Assembly: GCA_030141605.1 (NCBI GenBank)
Contig: JAQGDQ010000295.1
Location: 124,001 to 188,000 of the forward strand
DNA length: 64,000 nucleotides
Direction: 5' to 3'
Origin: Tubiluchus corallicola
Lineage: Eukaryota > Priapulida > Priapulimorpha > Priapulimorphida > Tubiluchidae
Below are positions 12,101 to 27,100 of this stretch, piece after piece (position 1 is the stretch's first letter; each line of letters starts with the position of its first letter). The notes beneath the pieces were generated by a model. That model was not told where the DNA came from and searched no databases. It worked only from the letters and a program-made list of their open reading frames with translations. Made by a program: the position numbers and the translations under genes.

Positions 12101-15100
12101 TTGGTATAGCTTAATAGTATAGGTGGTAGATCAGTTCTGATTATATATGTGCGATTTATTTAAACCAGAACACATTAAGTTGTACTGTGCACGTTGTTGT
12201 TCATGGTAACCACCTTCCCACTGCATCAAATTTATTCATCAATCCATCTATAAATCCTTACTTGTATGCCTTGTCCCATAAATGAAACCCTGCCGCTCAT
12301 GCAATATAACTTATTGAAGCCACACCATATACTAGCTGCCCTCGTCAAGTCTTTGCTAATAATGACACTCTAGCCAACTGAAGCCGTGGAAGCCACTGGA
12401 TTGCCATAGGGTTGTGGTATCCTATGTTTGCCTAAGCCACCGGGATTAGTTTCATTTGCCAAGCGGAATTAAATCATATAAATTGTTGGGACAGTAGATT
12501 TGTTGGACATGCGGACTGTGTTGAGAAAGGAAGCTGTGTATGATACCAGCGCAAGTGATCTGTAAGATAAGCTTAGAAGATGTTTTGTTAGTTTTGTTTA
12601 AGGCAAACAATAAAGTGAGATGTCTCTGTTATACCCCATTTGTACTGGTATATCTGCTCTTTATGCATCAATGATTAATACTGGATTCGGTAAGGACTTT
12701 GTGCTGTACTGACTTAGAGGTCCTACCATAGCACTTACAGCATTCTTGGGTGTTAGGGTTCTCCTTGTTTAGATGCGTATCAAACATGCATATCAAGAAT
12801 ATTTAGTTTAAAGGTAGTAAAGGATAGTCCATGTAGCTATAATGCGTGGAGTGTAAGTGTGTATACAATGTTTAGTTTGCATTTAAATGCGTGGAAGTGT
12901 TTCCATGTGTACATAGTGCGCGATCCGTGTTCACTCGAATGAGATCACTGTTGTCCAAATAAGCATTTCGCAGCAATGCACAGACAGGAAACTGCCATTG
13001 CCTGGGTGATTTAGGGAGTTGAGTTTTCAGGCTTCCATTGATCATTTTTGCTACTTGGCTTCCTGTTCAGGTGAATTTGCATCACTTCAGGACATATGCA
13101 ATATTTCGTCCATTTGAGTTTTTGAGAGGTGGAAGAAGTGTAAAATTATATCATTCTGCATCTAGTTGCAGTTCCTTCACTAACTGGTGGTGATACATGT
13201 AGTAGCTATTGTTCCCTCCCCTGCAAGACGTTGTGCACCAAAAGACTGTTTTCTATTAATTTTCCAGTTTAGTACTATGAGAAGCTAATGCAATTGCTGC
13301 GCTTATGTCTTGATTATTATCACGCTTCGAAATTTCGACCGGGCGTGGAATCCAAAAATTATTGTTTCTAGTTTTCATGAACAGTAACTAAAAATGGCGA
13401 AAGAGCACTGTGAACTTTTTTAATGTGCATTGGAGTTTGCAGACACAGAAATGGTCAATACTCATTACAGTTCACGCATCACGCATTACCCGCACTAGTC
13501 CTAGTTTAAAACTGGAATGGTACTTAGTAGTCTCTTAGGTTAAGATATTGCCCATTTTCTGACATCAGTTTATTGTTGAGGTACACTCTTCATTTTTGGT
13601 ATTTGTCTGCAATGCTCCATTGTGACATCACAGAATTTGTCCAGAAATTGAATCTTTTTAATTGATTATTGTCAAAGTTTAGTGGATTCTTTTTTGTGTT
13701 CAATGCCTCACTCCTCCACTAAATTTCGTGGAAATTTGTCCAGCAGTTTTTGCATTATCCTGTTCACAGACAAACAAACAAACAAATGGCGATGAGAATG
13801 TACATTCTTTGGTGGAGGTAACAAATGCAAAAAAGTCTTCAGACAGAACCATCATGCAAGCTTATACAGCAGACAAGGCCCCTGCAATGTAAATCGTGTT
13901 TTGGGAACCCTCCTATCTTGGAAAGCCCACATGAGAAGGTAGACAGTGGTAGTATGAAAGTCAATGTGAGAAGTTAGCGCAACAGCTTTTGTAAAGAAAA
14001 GCAGCTTGAGAAAACAGCATCAGAAACTGGTGTAAGGATGACTGGTAATAAAGTCATATGAGAAAAGTCATGGAAAAAAGTCACAAATTTGGCTAGGAAA
14101 AAAGTTACAATTAATTTTAGCTAGGTTTTGTTTAGGATTAGGGTTATTTCTTTTCTCCTGTGACTTTTTTCTGTGAGTTTTTTATCTGTGACTTTTTTAC
14201 CTGTTTTGACCTTGCTACTTGATTCGGTGCATGAGACTTGGAGCTAGTGGGAAGAGCCAATATAAGTAGCCTTTGTGAGAAACTAGAGCCAGAAGTCAGA
14301 GTGAGAACAAGTCGAGAGAGGATGATTTTAGCTCAAAAGCTTGAAAAATTGGAGTGAAGGACCCTTGCATGAACTGTAAAACTCCAACCCCGTCTTATGT
14401 TAGTGTGTGATCACAAAAATTACTGTAACATGGAGCAGAGACATCTGGTAATTACTTGAAAAATGAACAGAATGTCTGTTAAGTGTTTGTTGATTAGCAT
14501 ATAATTATTACTTTTAATTTTTTTGACACGTTTTTATTTTTGTTGTGAAGGACAATTTTGTATTTGCTTATCATTTTCATTATTATTTGTAGAAAAATGA
14601 CTCGTCGTTACTCGCACAGTTTTTCTTTGCGGACGAAGAACTCAATCAAATTGCTGCAGAGCTCGACAGTTTTGATGGACGAAAAGACCCAGAGAGATGC
14701 ACGGCACTCGTCAATCAGTTAAGGCAGTGCCAGGACAAGGTAATTTTCTTACCTATAATTTCTAGAAAAGAGCTTATTTTTACCTTATAAGGAAAACCAA
14801 TCAACTTCTCCCATTATTCGTCATTTCTTTCTAATTGCAATCTTAACACAGATTTCTTATAGAATGTTAAATGATAAACTTGTTAGAGCCTATTACAGTT
14901 ACTCGTGTGTACAGTATTTGTGAGGCTATGGCAGTGTTTCATCAGGCAATGACAAGACCGTCACATGTGGTCTGTTTAGCACACCAACATAATGCACTAT
15001 GAAGAAAATACACTGTTTATACCCTTAGTGCAGCGGTTCTCAACCTCTTTTAGATAGTTACCCCCAGAGTTATCGGATCAGTCATCGTCGACCCGTTCCC

Positions 15101-18100
15101 TATTAAAAAATTTCCTCAATACATAGAATAAAGTCTAATTACCCCCAGAGTTATCGGATCAGTCACCATCGACCCGTTCCCTATTAAAAAATTTCCTCAA
15201 TACATAGAATGAAGTTTAATTACCTCCAGAGTTATCGGATCAGTCACCATCGATCCGTTCCCTATTAAAGAATTTCCTCAATACATAGAATACAGCTAAT
15301 AAACTTCTATGGAATAGTAATATATTAAGACTAATTAAATACACAATGATTTTCAAATTGTTCAAATTTTAATGACTTCAATCATAAGTTAAACTTTGAT
15401 AACACGAACATTAAACATACTATATTGAAACAGAAAGGAGCTTTCAAATGTCAATGTGGCAGTAACTAGGTGTATTATACGAGTATATGTATCAGCTGGT
15501 ACAAGTTAGCTGACTGCAAATGTCTCCTACCTACACTCAAAATTGAACTGTAGATCCAATAAAAAATAAATTCCATAAACATACATGCAGGGAAAATAAA
15601 TCACGCTACAGAGAAAACATGATCAATATGCCTATACATAGATACCCAAAAACATACTCATTGCTGTAAGTAAGGACCGTTTGAATGTGAAATAATTAAC
15701 GAAAGTGACGTGGCTCACACTTGTATAACAGTCATTTTCCCTCTATGCTGAACAGATTTTTAAGACTTTAGTACTACAACTGATTCCATGGTAAACCGAG
15801 TACCTCTGTAAACAGTCCCTTTCGACCTGAGTATTGGAAAAGCACACCAGCTTAAAGAGAATAAATAAGCAAGCTTAATTTTAGGCATTGAAGAAAACGG
15901 TTTTGAAGTGCAATTTCTGCATTCGAGATTGGGAGACACTGGTTCATTTCGGAAACCAGTGAAAGAGATTAAAAAGTTTCCATAAACTTCTTGTATCACA
16001 CCTGAAAACCACATGAAGTTTAAATATTTCAAACAGAAACCTGCAAAATTAGCTGTCGTAGGACAGTTCCAACCCTCTTGGTACCGTAAATGTTTTTAGT
16101 CCTCTTTCTCAATTTATTTTTTTTTATATTATCATTGCAATAATTTTAGACAATGTATAATTTTTTTGACATTGAAATCAACTTTTAACAATGTATTGAA
16201 TTATTTTTCATAAAATATGATCTCAGTTCTGTACTTTTTTAAATCTATATTGCACCAGTCTTTGATTTTATACAACCATGAACCCCCTTTTTGATTTCAA
16301 TTATGGATTTATGTTTTTACTGTGATCTGTTTTAGTAACTTGTTCACGTGACAGTTGTTTTCTTCCAAAGTCAATTTACTTTAGCTTAGTAAACACACGA
16401 CAGTTGTTTTACATTCGCAACTTCATGTTTGCTTTGATATTTGAGTTATTTCTATTACTTGTTGGCATGCCCTTAATTGCTGTTTCAATTTTGTTTAAGT
16501 TTTTGATTAGGCATTCTGCCAGTAGATAATGCGGCCATTTTCTGTAGAATTAGTATGTTTCAGTATAATATAATATTATATTATATTATTTATTTAGGCA
16601 CAAAAGTACAATAAAGAACATTAAAAAGCATATGAACAATGTTAGGCCTTCACTATCATTTGGAATTAATAAAACTAATTATAGAGAATCGTGTTTTTAA
16701 ATACGAAACTGGCTTCTTAGAGCTTATGTAGCATTATTCTTACTCTGAATTATTACTTACTATTACTACTGTGGCTTCGGTTTTGTTTAGGTACTAGGTT
16801 CGGTCAATCAAATGATGGACGTCGCGATCGTGTCCGAGCGTGCCAACCGGGACTTCCGGGTCAAGTTTCCAGACGACGTCCTGCAAGATAACTTATTTGG
16901 GCAGCTTTGGTTTGGCGCTGAGGTGAGACAGACTTGCATTTTGTCTGTTATACCTGCATTTTGCACAGGAGAAGGCAAACGTGTGAACATTGATTTTGCA
17001 AAAGTTATATCGTTCTATTGGAGTTGTGGGGGTGGTGTTAACAGCTAATAACAATTTTTGGTGTTTTTATGATGTTTTCCAAGGGAAAACTGAACTGAAA
17101 TCTTAAACTACTGCTCAAAACAATCTGCCCTGTAAAATATTAAAAAGAAACATACTGCTTTTTCAAGAATGACTTATGTTAAAGAATTATTATCACGGAA
17201 GCGAAATTTTGCGTTTGCACGGCTAGTTCTTCGCTGTTATGTGCATTTCACCATTTGCTAGTTAGATGTGCACTAGCACCTACATTTCGGAAACACGTTG
17301 CTTAAAAAACACGCTTTTGAGAGGTGTTTGTTTGTGACGTAGTGCACACATAACAGTAAACTTGAAATTTGAATTTTAAGTTTAAAATTTGCTGAATTTT
17401 TGTGTATCACACTGAATCTTGTACAGTAGCACTGTACTTCAATTTAAACACATGCGACACGTTCATGGAGCTTTTGTGCTGCTGAAAATTATGTTTCATG
17501 GTGATATCTTCACTAGTTGGGTTGCCCTGTCGTTGATTAAATTTTTAACTTATTATTTAATTATCAGAAACACTTTGGCATTATTATAGGTGTTAAACTA
17601 TAAACTATGTACTTTTCACGGTACTTCAAAATTGGGGTAGGAGATGAAAAATCATCCTGTTTTCTTTCAAAGACACACTAATAACTGACAACTCACTGCG
17701 GCAATCAAAAAGGGCTCCTTTTGTGTTTTGTTGTCAATGATATTAATTCGAGAATTTCTCAAGTCTTTATAGGAGTAAATTATATTCTTATATTTAAGTT
17801 GGAGCCATGTAACTGGCCTTGCCAAAGGTTGTATTCCTTTTTTTGTTGAATAAAACCAGATTTTTATTATATGTTTTTATAAACAGTCCAGAGATGTTCA
17901 TGTACTCACTCGACCAGTTAATAACCAAAACTAATGGTGCTTAGCTTTTGGAAATTTGCAATGTGCTGCTAGTCTTGTTTGAGCCCCGTTACAAGTTTAG
18001 CTTTCTCTAATATCAAGAACCTTCAGGCATGTTTTCACTAAACCATTTACTAACCAAAACTAATGATTTTTAACTTCCATAAATTTATTATGTGCTGCTA

Positions 18101-21100
18101 GTCTTCTGTGAGTCCTCTCTATAAGTTTGGATTTCTCTAACAACAAAAGCCTTTAAGCATATTTTCACTCAACCTGTTATTAGCCTAAGCCAATGATGCT
18201 TAACTTTTGGAAATTTGCAATGTACTGCTAGTCTTGTTTGAGTCCTTTTGCAAGTTTAGCTTTCTCTAACATCAAAAGCCTTTGGGCGTATTTTCTTGCA
18301 TTTTCGTAATGTGCATCTGCAGACAGCTTATATTATTCCATCGTCGCATATCTGATGAATTATTAAGGCTGCTTTTTGTCTGGTAAATAATTGATATCGA
18401 GATCTGTGTGCCAAGAACTTAGTGTTGCATTTGTCAGTTTTTCCCCCAAATTCTTAATAAATATGTGGCTGAATGACAAGTCAATATTTTGTCACATTTC
18501 AAACTAGACAACTCTCAAATCAATCCAATGGGGATGAATAGTATAATTGTTTTTTTATTGAACGTAACTTTTCTGTAACATCGCATTCACTGTTTAAAGC
18601 TGTTTTTTAAATGAGATAAAATTTAATGTATATTACCATATTTGTGTGGCTGGATTCACGGCTGAGTCAACGTGCACTCACATTTTGTGTGAAAGCCTCA
18701 TGGCTGTCTAGGTTCCATTCTCGCTCTGGCGGTTTTATTCGCCTATGACTTGTGGCTGCCTTGGTTCAATTCTTGCTCTAGGCGGTTTCATTTGCCATAC
18801 TGACCCGGCTGTTTATCTCATAGAAAGAGGAATGTAGATACATCTGACACCTCTGCTGGTTCAATGGCTTCTGTTGCACCACAAATTTCCCATTAACTGG
18901 GCCCTGTCATTAAATGCTAGTATTTCCGTACAAAATTGAATTTTGTACGGAAATTTCGATGCTTTTGTAGACCCTTATTATTTATTTATTTTGTTAATAT
19001 TTAGTGTTTTTTTGCTTTCAGTGTTTAGCTGCCGGCTCCAGCATCATGAATCGTGAAGTAGAGAGTCATAGCATGCGCCCACTCGCCAAGGCTGTCACAC
19101 GGTGCCTAGACCACTTACGACTGCTTCTTCGAGACCAGGCATTGCGGAATTGTTCAACTTATTCTGAAAAGGTACAATATGCTGCATAACATCTTGAAAG
19201 TTGTCAAAACACAAATACTTTTCAGTATTATGATGGTATCAATTCAGAGGAGAAGAAATCTGTGCTGATTGGTTAAAAAGTAGAATTTGCGCTGTTTGTT
19301 GTGAGGTGAAGAGGTGATTATATAAAGTTTTAAAATGTGTACGTTGGAAACACAATCCATAGCTAACACTAGAAATTAAATAGGAAATATAAGTTTCATA
19401 TATGACAAAATACTTACTGTACTTCCACTAGGGGTGAGCATCGAACGTTCGAGTTTGATTCGAAAGAGTTTTTTTTATTCGAATTCGATTCGAACCTAAA
19501 ATTATAGATTTGAATAATGCTGCACTTCAACCACATACATACTTTTGTCATTAAAATGTTTTAAACAATTTAGTAACATTTCTGAGTGCAATTTTTAAAC
19601 TAATTATTAGTGATTTTATATTGCAGACCTAAATCAAGTAATAGGGCCTATACATGATCCTTTTTAAACCGCTTTTTATTGAGGGTTCAAAAACTTGTTC
19701 GAAAATCATTCAAACTCAATTCGAACTCGAAATGCTGAAATCCGGTTTGATTCGAATTTGAAAGTGACAAATTAGATTTGATTTGAATTCAATTTCAGGT
19801 AGAGAATGCTCTCCCCTAACTGCCGTGAGTAATCGTTCATTCTATGTATATTGTGCAATCACTGTTTTACCGTTATAAAAAAAACAATTTCTTTGTTGTT
19901 TAGCAAAAATGATCTGTAGAACGTTTGATTTGCATGAGTCGAGCATTACTGGTTTTTCAAATACTAAAAATTCTCAAATGCAGAACAATTGCATAAAACA
20001 TATTCATGTTATTAAAACAAAATCACAAAACGTTTCAACACCTACCTGGTGTTATCCTCAGTTGTAAGCGATCAAATTGTAGTTAGCAAAGCCAGTACGT
20101 AGTGACATAGTTAAACTGTTACAATCATTATACAAAAGTAGCAAGAGTTTACAGGGATTCACTGTGTACTGTATAATGCACGTTGGCGGAGCTACGTGGC
20201 GAAGCAAAATATGAATGTAAAATTTTAAGTGATGACAGTTAAAAGGAAAGAACTGTCCTAATTGTTGAGAGGAAGTTCATGTTCCATAATGGTACCTTAA
20301 TGTTCTGTAATTTTTATTATTACTGAGATGTCCCAAAGATGAATCTTGTTTTTGATATAGATCATATTGAAACGCATCCTCACATTATTTCGTATGGATA
20401 ATCACGGTATGGCTTCATTTAATCAAAATTCACTTAGCTCCACTTTTGACAGGACGCAGTACAGTAGTTAAGTAAGAACTCCCTCTGTTTTACTACTCAC
20501 TCCACATTTGCAAGTACAGAAAAGTGTATGTTTACATAATTTGTATCTGCTACAATCAGTTGAATAACTTTAGCTACAGTTTCATATGTATTTTACACAA
20601 ATGATTTGTTTCTTTCAGATAAAAGAAGCCCTAAAGAGGTTTGACAAGCTTTTTGCAGAATTTGAACTCAGGTAAACTGATTTATTGTTAGAGCATGTGT
20701 GTACATTTTATTTTTATAGTGTTGACTGTAACATTATTCATCGCTTGTGCAAATTCAAACTTTGATTTTGAAACTTCTTTTATTATGTTTAAAAGAAGTT
20801 TAACATTTGTTTTCTATGTACTTATCTATGTAGGCTAAGTATTTATTGCTTTTAATAGTTCATTTTGCTCATTAGAATATATGTATGTCAAATCTTGCTT
20901 TGAATGTGTTTATGTGTTAGAATTTGTGTATGTAAAATGTATCTTAAATGTCTAAATTTTTGTTGTTGTTGCTGCTGCTGTTATTGCTATTTATGTTGTT
21001 GATGTTGTTTCTGTTGCTGTTGTTGTTTTAGCATACAGTTTTTTCTTCATTTGCTTACAATGTATTTGCTTTAGACTGGATACTGATAATAAATGCAAAA

Positions 21101-24100
21101 TTGTTGAGTAGCATCATGTCTGTTTCAACTGTGCATCACACCGCTGCATCAATTGTGCACCCAAAAATGGACTTCCGGTTGATCAGTGTCACATCCCTAC
21201 ATCCAGAAGTTTCCCTAGGGATCGGGTGATTCTGAAATGACCCACAAGCCAGAGGCAAATTGATAGTTAGTCTCTTCTAACCACCTCTATCACGATTTGT
21301 GTTTTTTCCTGAGCCACATTTTGCTGTTGATAAAATGAATTGTGACACCCAAGGCTGGGCTTTTTGTAAAACTGAAATATTTTTTCTATTTAACACTATG
21401 AGTGCAATGTTTTCCTTGCTTCTTTATATTCCTGCTCTTGTAATACTCTCTCAAGTTATAATAGTTTATACAACAATAGCAAAAACAACAAGTTATTTGA
21501 GGATACCAGTGTAAAAGTCAATAATGTTGCCTCAATTTTAAACCCATTTACAACGTATTTGACATTGCAGAACAATGATAATTTACTACTTAGAACTAGA
21601 ACTCCTAGTCAGGCAAACACAGATCCAATCCAGATCCAAATCTATCCTTTTTCTTTATGATGTCTGCATTTTAGACCACCTGAACAGCCCTTGCCAGATG
21701 CAGTCTCTGTAATTCTGCAGTTAACTAAATTCCTGCTAGAGCAACAACTATAAACAAAGAATAGAATTTTGCTTATTCTTGTGTATTAAATTGTTTGTTT
21801 GTTTTCTGCTGTAGTTACGTAAGTGCCATGGTGCCGGTAAAAACTATGAGGGAATATGACATAATGCAGGACATTATTGTTCTTTTTTCTGAAACAGTAT
21901 TACGGTATGTTTATTTACACATCTGAAAGTATTTTTCTACACGAAAAATTATCTGCATCATGAATTAAAAACAGCGTTTTTCTACCAGAAGCTGATACAG
22001 TGGGTACTGTTTATTAGTCTCGTGGTTAATAGAATCAGTTGCTTAATTAGCTCAAAAATGTCTAGTACGAGCCGCTCTCGGCAATTGACTGAAATTTTTA
22101 ATTTTAGGTACTCAAAATGAGAAATATTTGTGTGGTCAAAGAGCTCTTACTCTTTTTTTGTCGTCATTACTTCACTTTTGTGCACTATAATGTATGTAGA
22201 AACAATCATATTAAGTACCGTTTTGTTTGTAAGAAGGTACGTTTATTATGTGCTTATATGCTAACTTAGCACAGAGTTAATTTTGACAAATAAAGCATAA
22301 GCATAAAAGCCTAACATCTAAAGCTCTTGCAGGCTTTGCAGTGCACACTAAGCTGAAGAGTAATGACTCGTACTTCTATACGAGTAATACTACATCCATC
22401 AGCTAATACATTCACTCAGCTAATTGGGTCAGAACTCTTCCACCCCAAGTGAATCTATTAAGCGGTGCCTACTGTATTGTGTTTTTATACTTTCCAAAAT
22501 ACGATCATAGATAACGACTTTTGCTTTTCAGTTTTCATTACTACAGTGACGTCTACACGGAAAGAGGGAAGCTAAAATTGTTTGCTCAACAATCAAATGT
22601 CATTTAAAAAAATTACTTCAACACATGCGTTATGACTACACGTTTTTGGCTGTGGTCGAGAAATGATTTTTCCCAGACTAATTAGTTTTTGCTAGAAGCA
22701 TAGAAGGCAAACATGAGAATACATTAGAATAATGGAAAAGAAATCTAATTTATCGCATGCTTCTTGGATTAATTTAATTGCGATGCCAGATTGAATTAAA
22801 ATTTCTGCATTTCAGGGAGTTTTCATTGCAAAATTTCTTTTTACCAGAACTATATTTCCTGGAAAATTGACTAAGCAGTGATTGGATTTAATGATCTGAG
22901 AGCTTGATGACGTTATTTGTGTCTTTGTTATTTTACGAATTTTCTATTTTCATTTTCAGTGCATTAAAGTTGCGGCTATTAGTTCAAGAGCAAATCGACG
23001 ATTATGATCCTGGTTTGATGTTCACCATTCCGCGATTAGCCATTGTTTGGTGGGTATAGTATTGCATTTTAATCTGTTTCATTTGCTTGAGCTCTGCCTA
23101 CTTCATTTTCAATTTACTGTAGTAGTGAAATGTGAATGGCATTTTTCGTTGGACAACATTCGCTTTTATTTTCTTTAATTAAATGGCGTACACATTCCTC
23201 ACCACTTACATGCTGTCAGAAACTTATTTCTGACATTTTTGTGTTGTTGATGTACGAAGTACATTGTTGTTTTGAGAGAAACGTTTAATAGCGTTTACGT
23301 TCTTTCACAACAATTTTGTGGCATCTTTGTGCAATGGTAAATTTGTTTGTCCCATATGTTGTTGACAGTTTCTTTGGTACTGTAGAAAAACAGGCTTTAA
23401 CCCTTTCATTACATAGTTGCTTTTTAACTGGGCCACATTGACTTTTGTACATTTGACAATAACTTCTTGTTCTGTGTTACTAAAACAGAATCTTGTAATT
23501 AAACAAATAGTTGTTTGCTATTGAGTACTAATATTAAATATTAGTTTTATTTCTAGACATGCACACTACAAGCACATATACATACACGTACACACACACA
23601 CACACACACACGCGCGCGCACACACGCACACACACATGCACAAATAAGCATCTACTTGTATTTAGAAATCAGTTTTCATAAAAGACCCAATACTAATCCA
23701 TTATATGCAATCATTTTATAAGAATGCAGAACAATCAACTAAGCACACGTTTCATCAGCGATCTACAAGTGATCTAGCAGTGAAATAAACAGACCTGGGT
23801 GTCTGTCCTTAGTGCTGAGCTTGGGCGGCCTTCTGTCCCTTGCTTGAAAGATGTAGGCGGCAGTGCACGGCCTTCCGTAGTGAAAGGGTTAAAAGAGGAA
23901 GATAAAAACTGATCATATTGTCAATAATAATAGTAATGATAAAACTTTTCCCAATTTTTGTTTGTCCTTTTTAAGTTTGTAAGATAAAGCATTAAAACAA
24001 TTGTTTTTTTCAGTGGGCTCATTGTTTATCCGGAAGGACCATTGAATGTTGACCAATATGCTGAAGACATGTCTGATATGTTCCGTCCTTTCCAAAGCCT

Positions 24101-27100
24101 TCTGTACAAAGTCAGGTACGAAAATTTTTAACTTTAGCATTGTAAAATCGCACTTTTTAATCTTACTTAGAAATCTCATTGAACTTTTGCCCGATCAATG
24201 ATTTTCACTTAATAGGACTTATAACGTTATTTACGCTGTCCTTTTTTGGTAAACATTCACTTTTAAACCACATGACAAGGTGTACACACCCTTATAGTTT
24301 AGAATCTTGTATGCGGGTAATAAAGCTATTAATTGGTTAATTTTAATAGTTGCACATGCGTTTCAGGGAATTATTGTGGACGCTGAGCAAGTCCGAGTTA
24401 TATCAGCTAGAAAAGACCCTGTGCAGTACAGAAGAACCAGCCATGCACTCGAGCGTAGATTCGTGCACCCTGTCGCGCGCATACATGCAAGCAGACAGCG
24501 ACGATTTCATACAAAAGTTTTACCGCGATCATCCCGAGTGCGAGGACTTCGTCAAATATTACAACGACACTCGACGGGGTAGCCACTCGGAGAGCGGCAC
24601 GGTCGTGGAGAACATCTCCGAGGATGACACCAACTCTGGCGACATTCCGGATTGCGCAATGGCCGACTCTGACTCGCAAGAGGACTTCATCGCCGCTCAG
24701 AACTTCATCGCGATGCAGGAGAGTTTCTCTTCTGTCTTGGAGAACATGATTGATCAAAAAGTGAGCGATGACACACTGGTGGCCGAATCAGAATTCACGG
24801 ACCCCGAGGAAGTGAACGACCAATCAAAACTTTCAGTATTTTCGAATTACAATGAGAGCTTGATGTCGCACCGGGAGAACGGTGTTGAGAGAGACGAAAC
24901 GCGGCGAGATAGTGGCATTGCCGGCGTGGTTTCCCCCGTCTCTACGATACCTGATGGCAGTGATGTAGACAGTGACATGACGGCAACAAACTGCCGGCCG
25001 TTAAGCACATTAACGTGCGACAGCGGCATGGACGGCGACGGCAATGCTATTATAATGGAAGTTGATGAAGCCGTCATCAACAGCAATTGTGCCAAAACCA
25101 TAGCCGTGATTCCTGTCAGTGACAGTGAAAATTCGGCTGTACTCGACACCGAGGGCACAATACGTGCCGCTGATTTGTTCGGTTCTGTAGAAACTACATT
25201 CAACATTGCCTTTATGGATGATGATTCGGACGAAATAAGCTCTATTGGCTTTCCCTCTGCACAGACATCATCAGAGTCGGTTGCTGGGAGAATACCATAT
25301 GCGCAGGACGTTACTGGGGCAACCTCTTGTGTCAAAGAATCATACCAACCAGAATGTAGCTATCGTGCTGTAAATGAAAATGCCACCATGGACCATAAAT
25401 CAGAGACCAATAACGATTTGGACAAGCGCGATTTTGCACTTTTGAACGATTTCTTTGTGGAAATGGTGAAAGATCAAGTGGTAGAACTTGTGTACAGTTT
25501 GTTCCTGGGGGACGACACGTCGACAAGCTCGCTGAACTCCGTTTTACCACAGCGTAAGTGTGATACGTCTCTCGCGCAGCAGAAAAACAGAGGCAGTTCT
25601 GAATCCCTCCATTTAAGTTCTTCGTCGTCTTCGTCAAAAATACGTCAGTTTTTTCCACTGAGCACTAGCAGTGAAACGTTAGTGAATACTGCGGCACCAC
25701 GGATTGAGATTGTGCCAAACACACCAACGTCAGAATCAACTGGTAGCACATATAGTTATACATACGAGGCAGCTCCTAGTGTTGTTAATAACATAGTTTA
25801 TCAAGGTAGCAGTGAACAGTTGATACGAGTGCCTATAGGTGTAGCTAGCGACGAGAGAAGCGTGATGTCAACGTCGGCTAGTGCTCCTGCTGATGCTTAT
25901 GAGCGTCGAAAACGTGGTTTAGCAACCGTTTCGGATTTTTCTTCTGGTTCCGCAAGTCGTGTGGGAACATCGCACGGTTATGCTACGGTCACAACGTACG
26001 ACTCCCCAAAAATAGTGCAAGATACGCCAAAACAGGTGATTGTGTCGGCTGCGACTGTACAAAACCCGACTCGTGTGCGTGTTGTTGGTCAAGCTCGTGA
26101 TAACATAGCCAATCAGACGAGATCGAAACATTCAGCAAAATCAAATCATCGCCATAGCGATGCAGTGAAGAACACGAGTCCTGGAAAAACACGCCTGCCA
26201 AGGGGAGAGAGAACAGCAGAGAGTTCCGGATCAGGAACGAGGCGGCGGGACGAACGATATTGTACTCAGGGTCCGGAATCCCCTAGGATTTATCCATCTT
26301 CCTATGCGGAACAACATTCTGCATGTTATTATCATAGCAGCAACGATTGCCGCGATTGGGACTCAGACAGGTAGATAAAATTTTAGAAATATGTCTGTAG
26401 CATTAATACAGCCTAGCAGGGAAGGGATAATGACCTTTTTGTGTCCCTAGAATAATGAAATTATGGGTGTCCCAAATGGAGATACCCTCTAACTTGCCTC
26501 CACCGTCTTGAATATATTTTAGCCACATTTACGTAGCTTGAAATAAACTTACTGCAGATTCTTTAAATAAACTAGAAGAGCTATCTTTTGTTTGTCAATG
26601 AAAATATGCTTTAAGAAAGACCTCTATTTTACTGCACATATTTCAACACAATTGTAGTGAGAAAATAGATTTTTTGCTCAATGTCACCAAGGGTTGAGGG
26701 TCCCCCACGTTTGATGGCCCCAAGGCTGCAGGTTATACTAACCTGTAGGATAAACTGACCCTGCAGCCTAGGCAATTACTTCAAAGAGAATGTGAGTAAC
26801 ATGCATTATGAGCGTTACTTGAATATGTCAGTGGAAATGGCAAAGAACTTCCTGTCATTTGCTTCCGATAGTGCTACTGCTTCTATGTTTTACTTACACT
26901 GAATACCGATTACGACTGGGTTTGTATGTAAGCTGTTAGTTCTCACACACGAAGCTTTATGCGGATTTTCTCCTGTCTACTTGTTTGATATGTTACACAA
27001 ACTCAACTACTGTAGGCATCCGTGTGTGTACATGGGCAAGCAGCTCTTCCATAATGAATCTTTTGGTACGTTTTAATAGAAAAAAGACTTACGTATTTTC

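Noticed and set aside
15760-16032. Antisense 90-codon frame in LST2 intron 2
   Set aside because: No recognised similarity; it lies in repeat-rich DNA near a hAT end and is most likely chance.
23585-23640. CA/CG run as a regulatory or Z-DNA element
   Set aside because: It is adequately explained as a microsatellite inside a MITE; nothing else supports a function.
24407-26201. Several antisense frames of 70-160 codons over LST2 exon 9
   Set aside because: They are shadows of the strongly coding plus strand; the sense translation is conserved at its start and in phase with its neighbours.
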